DNA from: Lentzea terrae
Lineage (GTDB): Bacteria > Actinomycetota > Actinomycetes > Mycobacteriales > Pseudonocardiaceae
Direction of reading: 5' to 3'
NCBI RefSeq assembly: GCF_003265345.1
Contig: NZ_QFWW01000038.1
Location: 1 to 64,000 of the forward strand
Length of the DNA stretch: 64,000 bases
Shown here: positions 25,668 to 33,222 of the stretch, in pieces
How the letters are laid out: every line of letters starts with the position of its first letter
How positions within the stretch are numbered: the stretch's first letter is position 1
Program-made: the position numbers and the translations under genes
Notes under the pieces: model-generated
Seen by the model: only the letters and a program-made list of their open reading frames with translations
Told to the model about the DNA's origin: nothing
Database searches by the model: none

Positions 25668-26171
25668 TTAACCGTGGTTGATCGCGTCGAGCGCCTCCGC
25701 CGCCTGCCACCTGGTGTCGCGGTACGCCTCGTCGTCGGTGCTGATCGACTCCAGCACCGGGACGGCGGCCGAAGCGGCGGGCCCGATCTTCTTGAGCGCG
25801 TGCATCAGGTGGTACTTGGCTGACTCGTGCCGCATCCAGTGGTCCGTCTGCTGCGCGGGCAGCGGGAACGACTCCAGTGCGGCGACCAGCGCGGGCACGG
25901 CGAGTGCGCCGTGTTCCGCCACCGCCTCCGCCGCGATGATCCACGGCACGCCGGGCACGCCGCCGGTCCGCAGGTCCTCGATCAGCGACTCCGCGGTCGT
26001 GTCGTCGGTCAGGCGCGCCAGCAGCCGGCCAGCCAGTCCGTCGTCGTCCCGGAACAACCGGCCGCAGACCTTGATGACCTCGCTCGAACCGGCCTCGACC
26101 AGCGCGAGCAATGCTTCCTCCCGCTGCGGCGCCGCGCACTCGAGCGCGAACCGCACCAACTCCGCAGACAT
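25668..26171 (-). CDS. HEAT-repeat-like protein
   Basis: The 167-residue all-helical protein has repeats of the HEAT type (LVRFALECAAPQREEALLALV, VPALVAALES, AAVPVLESISTDDEAYRDTRW followed by AAEALDAI). It ends at residue 167 without other domains. Such proteins bind partners. It lies between the GH38-like gene and the ROK kinase in the same direction, with small gaps. No specific function can be assigned. Confidence 0.6.
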   Translation of the reverse strand: MSAELVRFALECAAPQREEALLALVEAGSSEVIKVCGRLFRDDDGLAGRLLARLTDDTTAESLIEDLRTGGVPGVPWIIAAEAVAEHGALAVPALVAALESFPLPAQQTDHWMRHESAKYHLMHALKKIGPAASAAVPVLESISTDDEAYRDTRWQAAEALDAINHG

Positions 26172-26198
26172 CGGCCGGATCCTAGGGATCTTGTCGGC

Positions 26199-28370
26199 TC
26201 ACCCGGAAGTGATTTCGAGGCGGATCGCGGAGGTGGTCCGCACCAGCTCACCGGCGGCCACCCGGACGACCGCCGACCACGACCCGGCCGACACCCACGA
26301 AGGCGCCGAGACCGTGAAGTCGAGCGCCAACCGCCCGTGAGCAGGCAACACGCCGCCGACGCAGAACGGCCCGACCAACTCCCACGACTCGCGCGGCGAC
26401 AACACCCGAGCCTGCACCGGCAGATCCCCGCCCAGCGCAGACGCCAGCACCACCCGCAGCACCGCAGAGGAGCCAGCGGAAACCGACACGACCGCAGGCG
26501 CTGAAGCCACCCACAGCACCTCGACGGGATCCTCGAAGTCCCACTCCGGCACGGTCAGCAGCACCACGTCGTAGACCTCGAACGGCAGCCCCTCCAGCAC
26601 CGCCCGCACCGGATAACAGCCGGGCGTCCGCGGCCCCTGCACCCGCACCTCGGCCGCCACGTACCCGCCGGCGGGCAGCGACACCGGCAACGACTCCCAC
26701 GAGGCCGACCACCCCTCCGGCAGCACCAGCCGGACGACGCCGTCGAACGCCGGGCCGTCCGACACCGCGACCACCCGCAGCCGCGTCGGGCTGAGCACCT
26801 CCAGCCGCACGTTCGCCGCCAGCCCGCCCAACGGCGCGGGCTCGTGCAGCCAGTACCGCGCGAACACCGGCGTGACGGCAGGCTCGGTCGGCCCGAGCGG
26901 CGGCCCGGCGGCCGACAGCCGAGAAGCCACGGCAGGTAGTGAGCCGCACGAGGGCGAACGCGACCCCAGCACGCCCACCAGCTGCGACGGCCCCAGGTGG
27001 TCGACCTCGTGCCACAACGTGAACGTCGACGACCCGACCATCCTCTCGCCGACCTCGCTGTGCCAGACGGTCACCGGGCCGGTCAGCCGAGGAGCCTCCA
27101 ACGCCGGTCCGTCGACAGCGACCAGGGAAGCGATCGGGTCGTACGTCAGGACGTAGTGAGTGGAGGCGATCTCGTTGCCGTAGCCGCGCTTCCACCCGTG
27201 ATCCACGTCGTCGTCGACCAACGAGTAGGTCCGCCACCCGACAGCCGGCACATCGCGCGCCAGGAACGTCACCGTGTTCCCGTCGACCAACGTCGGCAAA
27301 GCCTCGCCGTCGTACGCAACATGCACGTTGCGCGCCAAAGGCAGATGCACGGACACGACATCAGTGCACGGCACGCTCGACGCGTTCCAGACGACAACAG
27401 AAGAGTCCACAGTGGACGTCAACGCCGCCAGTGACCGATCGATGACGTCCGACTGCAGGTCGAAGGCCTCCCGAGGATGAGCCACCGCAGCACGGGCAAG
27501 TGCAGCAGCCGGATATGCCGCCCCGGTCAGCCGAGCGGCGTGCGAGGCCAACACCGCCGCAGGTGAGTCGTCGAGCGGAGCAGGCGGCACCGGCACGGAC
27601 CCGCGCACGTAGTAGTCGCGCGGCAACGAGCAGATGATCCGCGGCCATGTGTAGCGCGCGCTCCAGTCGTGGTGGATCGCCGTCATCCACGGCGAAGGCA
27701 ACGACCGCGGCGGCCCGACCGGCAGCAGCACGTGCGGCGAGTGTGCAGCAGACCGAAGCGCCAGGAACGACGAGTAGACCTCCCGCTCGGCCTCACCCAG
27801 TGAAGAGGCGGCCAACGCCACCCCAGCAGGCAGCGAAGCGAGCAACGGCGCCACACCCACCACATTGGACTCGGACCCGACGACCTCCACCCGTCCCTCG
27901 GAGATCAGCCGCAGCAGCAACGACCGGTGCTGCGGAAACGTGTCCCAGTACGGCTGCAGCAACTCGACCGAAGTCACCGCGAACCGGTACGCGGGATCGG
28001 TCAGCGCCAGGTCCAGATGCGCCCGCAACACGTCGAACGGCGCATCCCCCGCGACGTGCCCGACGAGGTGCACCGTCCACCCCGGAGTGCCCACGACCAG
28101 CGAGAACGAGCAGGATTCCTCGCCAAGAGCAGACCTCACCACGGCCTGAGCAGGCACGACGGCACCGGGGGAGTGCTCAGAAACGTCGACCGCGACCTCG
28201 TAGCCGAACGGACCCGCCGCCGCCGATCCGCCGTGCCGCGCCGAGTGCAGACCGGGCCCGGAGACGTGCGCGTGCACCGGTCCGGCCAACGTAGGCGAGG
28301 TCACCCGCACCACCTGCAGCAGTGCGGTCCGAGGCCCGACGAAGAGCTCGGTGGACTCGGCGGAGATCAC
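26199..28370 (-). CDS. Degenerate GH38 alpha-mannosidase-like protein with NEW3-like tail
   Basis: The 723-residue protein keeps parts of the GH38 N-terminal fold: WTVHLVGHV at the first strand, then YRFAVTSVELLQPYWDTFPQ, LISEGRVEVVGSESNVVG, and further the HVLLPVGPP segment where GH38 enzymes have a metal-binding DH. The usual N-terminal HxHxD is altered, and the region with the catalytic nucleophile Asp appears shortened. The middle and C-terminus hold GH38-like beta domains and a NEW3/CARDB-like sandwich. It is probably a non-catalytic or altered glycan-binding homologue. There is no clear signal peptide. Confidence 0.6.
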   Translation of the reverse strand: MISAESTELFVGPRTALLQVVRVTSPTLAGPVHAHVSGPGLHSARHGGSAAAGPFGYEVAVDVSEHSPGAVVPAQAVVRSALGEESCSFSLVVGTPGWTVHLVGHVAGDAPFDVLRAHLDLALTDPAYRFAVTSVELLQPYWDTFPQHRSLLLRLISEGRVEVVGSESNVVGVAPLLASLPAGVALAASSLGEAEREVYSSFLALRSAAHSPHVLLPVGPPRSLPSPWMTAIHHDWSARYTWPRIICSLPRDYYVRGSVPVPPAPLDDSPAAVLASHAARLTGAAYPAAALARAAVAHPREAFDLQSDVIDRSLAALTSTVDSSVVVWNASSVPCTDVVSVHLPLARNVHVAYDGEALPTLVDGNTVTFLARDVPAVGWRTYSLVDDDVDHGWKRGYGNEIASTHYVLTYDPIASLVAVDGPALEAPRLTGPVTVWHSEVGERMVGSSTFTLWHEVDHLGPSQLVGVLGSRSPSCGSLPAVASRLSAAGPPLGPTEPAVTPVFARYWLHEPAPLGGLAANVRLEVLSPTRLRVVAVSDGPAFDGVVRLVLPEGWSASWESLPVSLPAGGYVAAEVRVQGPRTPGCYPVRAVLEGLPFEVYDVVLLTVPEWDFEDPVEVLWVASAPAVVSVSAGSSAVLRVVLASALGGDLPVQARVLSPRESWELVGPFCVGGVLPAHGRLALDFTVSAPSWVSAGSWSAVVRVAAGELVRTTSAIRLEITSG

Positions 28371-28421
28371 CGAACGATCGCACCATCGTTCACGAGCAGG
28401 GGAAATACCCCGATGGTGGCC

Positions 28422-30530
28422 TTATCTCTTGAGCATCCGCGTAATACCGGCAGCCACGGTGGTGGCCAGGATCCAGCCCGTCACGATCAACCCCGACGCG
28501 ATGTACTGCGACGCCCCGGGCGTCTGCCAGCGGTTCTTGTTGCCGAAGTCGACGATCGGCACGACCAGGTCGATCGTGTACAGCCACGCGTTCCACGGCA
28601 GGCGGTCATCGGCGTTGATCACCTCCAGCGGCCCCTTGAACTGGAACCACATGCTGCCCACCGCCCACGCCGTGATCAGCCATCCCAACGCGCGGGCGGG
28701 CCGGTAGCCGTAACCGACCATCGAACGCTGCAGGAAGCTCCACACCAGCACCAACGGACCGAAGAACCGCATGCCCTCGGCGACCGCGCGGTACCGCAAC
28801 CGCTGCTTCTCGATCAGCACGGTCGAGGCGTGCTCCTCGTTGCCGGCGGCGGACAGCATCTCGGCGAACTGGTCGTACGGCCGCGGCCGGTAGCTGCGCC
28901 GCATCGCGTGCCGCAGCCAGCGCAGGCGTTGCTGGACCTGGGCGTCGTCGCGCAGGTCGATCGGGTAGGCGAGCGAGTCGTAGCGGAAGTCGTCGAGGTC
29001 GATGAACCCCGTGGCGTTCCAGAAGTTCTCGTTGTCGTCCAACGACGTGCAGCGCGCCTGCCGCAGCGTCACCAGGCCCTTCGGCGGCGACACCACGTTG
29101 AGCATCAGCTCCTGGACCTGCATGCCCATGGCGTTCAACGCGTGGCTGTCGAGCTTGTAGCCGAGCACCGCGCCGTTGAAGTTGGCCATGCGGCCGATGG
29201 TCGCGCGCCGGCACCGCACGCCGCCGTGCGCGACGAACTCCTTCTCGCCACGCGCGCAGATGAGGTCGCGGCCGATCGTGGCGCCGCCGATGTCGAGCGA
29301 CGGCTTCTCGCGCGGCTGGTGCCGGTACTTGCCCGGCTTGATCAGGCGGCTGCCGCGCAGGTCGAGGTTCGCGCCGACGGTGATGCCGCGCAGCTCCAGC
29401 CCGCCGGCGATCTCCGACTCGCGCACCACGAAGTTGCTGCCGATCTGCGAGCGGTTGGTCAGCAGGGCGTCCGCGGCCGGATTGTCCACAGTGGCCCGTT
29501 CGATGGTGATGCTGCCGCGCACGTGCGTGTCGACCATGCGCAGCTGGCCCTTGATCTGCACGCCGCGTCCGACGATGTCGCCGCCGATCTCCGCGCCGTC
29601 GACGTGCAACGCCCGGCCCGATCCGGTCGGATCGTTGCCCACCGACGGCGGCGACACGGCGTCCAGCACGGCGTCTGCCAGCGACAACGTGCCGCCGACG
29701 CGGGCGTTCACCGCACGAACCGTGCCCGCGCTGGTGAAGCCGCGGTCCAGCTCCAGGTCGCCGGAGACGTCGACGCGGTCGAGGATCAGCGTCGCGGACG
29801 GGTCGGCGTGCGGGTCGGTCGTGTCGACGAACTCAGATCCGCGCGAGAGCATCGCGCGGCTCAACGACAACGTCGAGCTGATCCGCGCGTTGGCCAGGAA
29901 CACCACGCCGTGCGAGGTGAACGCGCCGAGCAGGTTGCCGCCGACCTGCATGCCGTTGCCGTTCAACGTGAGGCCGTTGGCGTTCTCCAGCACCGCGCTG
30001 CCGAGGTTGACGTTGCCGCCGATGCGGGCACCCGCGAGCCGCATCTCGCCCTCGGTGTGGATGCCGAACCCGAGCAACGCGCCGGCGACGGTCAGCCGGT
30101 CGCCGTGCACGCACAACCCGCCGGGGACGCTGAACCTGCTGTCCCGCAACAGGAGTGAGCCCGCGATCTCGGCGTCGGTCAGGTCGACCAGGTCGGAGAT
30201 GCGGCAGCCCAGCAGCGAGACGTCGTTGCTGCTGCTGAGGTTGCGCGCTTCCAGCCCCGGCAGGTCGCAGTCGTGGAACGAGATGCCGGCGAGGTTCGCC
30301 TGCCGCAGGTCCGGCGCCGACTCGAACTGGCAGCGCTCGAACTCGAGCACGTAGGGCACCTCGACCGCGCGCAGGTCGAGCACGTCGGTGACCACGCGGT
30401 CCACCACGCGGATGACGGGTGGGGTGCTCGGCTTGCGCCGCGGCAACCGCCACCCGCCACCACTTGAGTTGTCGTTCTCCCCCAACAGCCCCCGCAGCAC
30501 GTCCGCCGCGGCGACCTTCCCCCTGGCCAC
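28422..30530 (-). CDS. Large beta-helix-like membrane protein
   Basis: The 702-residue protein has an N-terminal region (about 40-470) of pentapeptide- or bactofilin-like strands with short repeats (GGNVNLGSAVLENA, GGTLSLADAVLDA, GGDIVGRGVQIKG, GANLDLRGS), pointing to a long right-handed helix. A helical linker leads to three or four membrane segments at the C-terminus (about 585-605, 612-630, 678-698). Related actinobacterial proteins are sometimes labelled membrane oxidoreductase, but no cofactor motif is visible. GTG 30530 lies 5 nt after the ATPase stop, so it is likely in the transporter operon. Confidence 0.65.
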   Translation of the reverse strand: MARGKVAAADVLRGLLGENDNSSGGGWRLPRRKPSTPPVIRVVDRVVTDVLDLRAVEVPYVLEFERCQFESAPDLRQANLAGISFHDCDLPGLEARNLSSSNDVSLLGCRISDLVDLTDAEIAGSLLLRDSRFSVPGGLCVHGDRLTVAGALLGFGIHTEGEMRLAGARIGGNVNLGSAVLENANGLTLNGNGMQVGGNLLGAFTSHGVVFLANARISSTLSLSRAMLSRGSEFVDTTDPHADPSATLILDRVDVSGDLELDRGFTSAGTVRAVNARVGGTLSLADAVLDAVSPPSVGNDPTGSGRALHVDGAEIGGDIVGRGVQIKGQLRMVDTHVRGSITIERATVDNPAADALLTNRSQIGSNFVVRESEIAGGLELRGITVGANLDLRGSRLIKPGKYRHQPREKPSLDIGGATIGRDLICARGEKEFVAHGGVRCRRATIGRMANFNGAVLGYKLDSHALNAMGMQVQELMLNVVSPPKGLVTLRQARCTSLDDNENFWNATGFIDLDDFRYDSLAYPIDLRDDAQVQQRLRWLRHAMRRSYRPRPYDQFAEMLSAAGNEEHASTVLIEKQRLRYRAVAEGMRFFGPLVLVWSFLQRSMVGYGYRPARALGWLITAWAVGSMWFQFKGPLEVINADDRLPWNAWLYTIDLVVPIVDFGNKNRWQTPGASQYIASGLIVTGWILATTVAAGITRMLKR

Positions 30531-30535
30531 CTGGG

Positions 30536-31303
30536 CTACTCCGGGTCTTTCGGCCCGTGGTGCGTCGGGTCGAGCACGCGGGCCAGGAACGACTGGGTGC
30601 GTTCCTCCTGCGGGTTGCCGATCACGTCGGCAGCCGGGCCCTCCTCGACGATGTAGCCGCCGTCCATGAAGATCACCTTGTCGGCGACCTCGCGGGCGAA
30701 CTGCATCTCGTGCGTCACGACCAGCATTGTCATGCCCTCGTCGGCCAGTTGACGCATCACGCCGAGCACGTCACCGACGAGCTCCGGGTCGAGCGCCGAG
30801 GTCGGCTCGTCGAACAGCATCACCTCGGGGTCCATCGACAGCGCGCGGGCGATCGCCGCACGCTGCTGCTGACCACCGGAGAGCTGCGCCGGCATCGAGG
30901 CGACCTTGTCGCGCAGGCCCACGCGGTCGAGGTTGCGCAGCGCGACCTCGCGGGCCTCGCTCTCCGAGCGCCTGAGCACCTTGCGCTGCGCGACCATGAG
31001 GTTGTTCAGCACGTTGAGGTGCGAGAACAGGTTGAAGCCCTGGAAGACCATGCCGATCTTCGTCCGAGCCCGGTCGATGTCGACGTCGGGATCGGTCAGC
31101 TCGGTGCCGTTGACGACGATCTTGCCGCCGTTCGGCTCCTCCAGCACGTTCACGCACCGCAGCAACGTCGACTTGCCGGAGCCGGACGGCCCGATGATGC
31201 AGACCACGTCTCCGCGGTTGACGGTCAGGTCGATGTTCTTGAGAACTTCCAGCGGGCCGAACGACTTCTTCAGCCCGGTGATCTCGACGCAGATGTCGCT
31301 CAT
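30536..31303 (-). CDS. Polar amino-acid ABC transporter ATP-binding protein
   Basis: The 255-residue ATPase has Walker A GPSGSGKST (38-46), signature LSGGQQQRAAIARALS, Walker B VMLFDEPTSALDP and the switch HEMQFARE. This is the GlnQ/HisP class used for polar amino-acid uptake. ATG 31303 overlaps the permease stop by 4 nt. It works with the permease and binding protein genes upstream on this strand. Confidence 0.94.
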   Translation of the reverse strand: MSDICVEITGLKKSFGPLEVLKNIDLTVNRGDVVCIIGPSGSGKSTLLRCVNVLEEPNGGKIVVNGTELTDPDVDIDRARTKIGMVFQGFNLFSHLNVLNNLMVAQRKVLRRSESEAREVALRNLDRVGLRDKVASMPAQLSGGQQQRAAIARALSMDPEVMLFDEPTSALDPELVGDVLGVMRQLADEGMTMLVVTHEMQFAREVADKVIFMDGGYIVEEGPAADVIGNPQEERTQSFLARVLDPTHHGPKDPE

Positions 31304-32097
31304 ACGACGGACACCTTCTTCCCGCCCGTGCGCTTCTCCAGGTACCGCGACAGGTATCCGAGCGGCAGTGTGATGATCAGATAACAGAGGCCGGCGATGA
31401 GGATCGGCGTGAGCGAGGGGCTGCGGCTCAGCGTCTCGCGGCCGAACTTGGTGAGCTCGTACTGCTCGCGGAACAGGCCGAGGATGTAGATGAGCGAGGA
31501 GTCCTTGGTCAGCAGGATCAGCTCGTTCGTGAGCGGCGGCAGGATGATCCGGAACGCCTGCGGGATCACGATCGTGATCATGGCGCGGCCCTGCGACATG
31601 CCGAGCGATCGCGCGGCCTCGACCTGCCCCTTCGGCACGGCCTGGATGCCGGCGCGGATGGTCTCGGCCATGTAGGCGGCGCCGACTCCACCGAGCGCCA
31701 GCATGACCGTGGTCAGCGGCGGGAACTGCAGCTGGAACGCGATCGGCACGCCGTAGTAGATGCCGATGAAGACCAGCAGCGCGGGCACACCGCGGAAGAA
31801 CTCGATGTAGACGGTCGCGATCCAGCGGTACGGGCCGACCGACGACAGCTTCATCAGCGCGAGCACGAGGCCGAGCGCGAGGCCGAACCCGAAGCCGAGC
31901 GCGGTGTAGATGATGGTGTTCTTCAACGCGACCGTGATCACGTTGGGGAACATCGAGGCCGCGATCTCCGTGTTGAAGAACGCTCGCCTGATCTGGCCCC
32001 AGTCCGCGAGGAAGGCGACCAGGAGGATCACGACGATGAGCACGCCGTATTGCGCGAAGCGGATGTACTGCGCGCGCTGGCGCTTCGACATAGCCAT
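31300..32097 (-). CDS. Polar amino-acid ABC transporter permease
   Basis: The 265-residue permease has five to six membrane helices and the EAA loop (EAARSLGMSQGRAMITIVIP) that contacts the ATPase. The preceding residues TIRAGIQAVPKGQVEAA are typical of HEQRo/PAAT permeases. I chose ATG 32097 because CTAGGAG lies at the right distance upstream. The permease has no second partner gene, so it probably acts as a homodimer. Confidence 0.92.
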   Translation of the reverse strand: MAMSKRQRAQYIRFAQYGVLIVVILLVAFLADWGQIRRAFFNTEIAASMFPNVITVALKNTIIYTALGFGFGLALGLVLALMKLSSVGPYRWIATVYIEFFRGVPALLVFIGIYYGVPIAFQLQFPPLTTVMLALGGVGAAYMAETIRAGIQAVPKGQVEAARSLGMSQGRAMITIVIPQAFRIILPPLTNELILLTKDSSLIYILGLFREQYELTKFGRETLSRSPSLTPILIAGLCYLIITLPLGYLSRYLEKRTGGKKVSVV

Positions 32098-32132
32098 TGC
32101 GGCTCCTAGCAAAAGTGGTTCGGACAAGCGGC

Positions 32133-32159
32133 GGGGCCGGCGCTAGCTGCACCGGCCCC
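32133..32159 (-). terminator. GC hairpin between binding-protein and permease genes
   Basis: An 8-bp perfect stem GGGGCCGG (32133-32140) with its complement (32152-32159) lies between the substrate-binding protein stop and the permease start. The minus-strand tail has only a distant T-run (CACTTTTGC). Such hairpins often reduce read-through so that binding protein is made in excess over the membrane parts. Confidence 0.5.
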
Positions 32160-32169
32160 GGAGAAGCGA

Positions 32170-32982
32170 CTACTTGGACGTCGGCTTCTTGCCGAACCAC
32201 TTCTCGTAGATCTTGTCGTACTCGCCGTTGTCCTTGGCCTTCTTGAGCACGTCGTTGATCTTCGTCAGCAGGGCGGTGTTGCCCTTCTTGACGCCGATGC
32301 CGTACTTCTCGTTGGTGGGGAACTCCGTGGTGACCTCGGTGTCCGGGAACTCCTTGGCGTAGTCGTAGAGCACGCCGTTGTCGTTGATCACCGCGTCGAC
32401 GGCGCCGGTGCGGACGGCCGTCTCGGACAGCGGCAGGTCCTCGAACTGCACGACGGTGTAGCCGTTGGCGGCCGCGTTGTCGTTCGCGTACTTCTCACCC
32501 GTGGTGTCCTGCTGGACGCCGAGCTTCTTGCCCTTGAGGTCCGCGAGGGACTTGAGGCCGGAGCCCTTCTTGACCAGCAGCGCCTGCTCGGCGTTGAAGT
32601 ACGGGTCGGAGAAGTCGATCGCCTGCTTGCGCTCGTCGGTGATCGTCATACCGGCCGCGGCCAGGTCGCACTGGTTCGCGTTGAACGACGTGCCGGACGT
32701 GATCGTCTCGAACGGCGTGTCGAAGATCTGCTGCGTGACCCCGAGGTCCTTGGCGATCAGGTCGACCAGGTCGACGTCGAAGCCGACCGTCTTGTCGCCC
32801 TCGCTGAACTGGAAGGGCTTGTACGACAGGTGCGTGCAGGTGACGAGCTTGCCGCTCTGCACCAGCTGCACGCCCGAGTTGCCAGAACCCTGGTTCACGG
32901 GAGTCGCGCAGCCTGAAGCTGCCATCACGGCCAGCCCCAATGCCGGGATCATGGCCATCAACTGCCTGGTTCGACCAGCCAC
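32170..32982 (-). CDS. Amino-acid ABC transporter substrate-binding lipoprotein
   Basis: The 270-residue precursor starts at GTG 32982 with CGAGGAG upstream. It has a lipobox SGC with Cys at about residue 25, then an SBP-3 domain: FQFSEGDKTVGFDVDLVDLI, CDLAAAGMTITDERKQAIDF, SDPYFNAEQALLV, LGVQQDTTGEKYA and AVINDNGVLYDY. The class binds polar amino acids (Glu, Gln, Asp, Cys). It is the first gene of the transporter operon. An in-frame extension of 46 codons has no export signal and was rejected. Confidence 0.93.
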   Translation of the reverse strand: MAGRTRQLMAMIPALGLAVMAASGCATPVNQGSGNSGVQLVQSGKLVTCTHLSYKPFQFSEGDKTVGFDVDLVDLIAKDLGVTQQIFDTPFETITSGTSFNANQCDLAAAGMTITDERKQAIDFSDPYFNAEQALLVKKGSGLKSLADLKGKKLGVQQDTTGEKYANDNAAANGYTVVQFEDLPLSETAVRTGAVDAVINDNGVLYDYAKEFPDTEVTTEFPTNEKYGIGVKKGNTALLTKINDVLKKAKDNGEYDKIYEKWFGKKPTSK

Positions 32983-33222
32983 TGCGTCACTCCTCGTAAC
33001 TGTTGCGGACGAGTGAACGGGATCCTGCCACTCGGGTGACGTGGTGGACAGCACGTGCGTGTTACAGGCCACTTCAACGCAACAATTTTGTGTGAATTCG
33101 GGCCTCCGGACGCAAATCATTGCGCGAATTGGCCTAGATCACACAACGTCTGCACGTATTGCACCCGAATGGTGACGATTCGCAGCGAGTCTTGATCAGA
33201 ATTTGATCACGGAACGGGCCGT

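Noticed and set aside
27927..30158. 743-codon plus-strand frame opposite the GH38-like and beta-helix genes
   Set aside because: It crosses two genes on the other strand and consists of Arg/Asp/Val-rich sequence with no domain.
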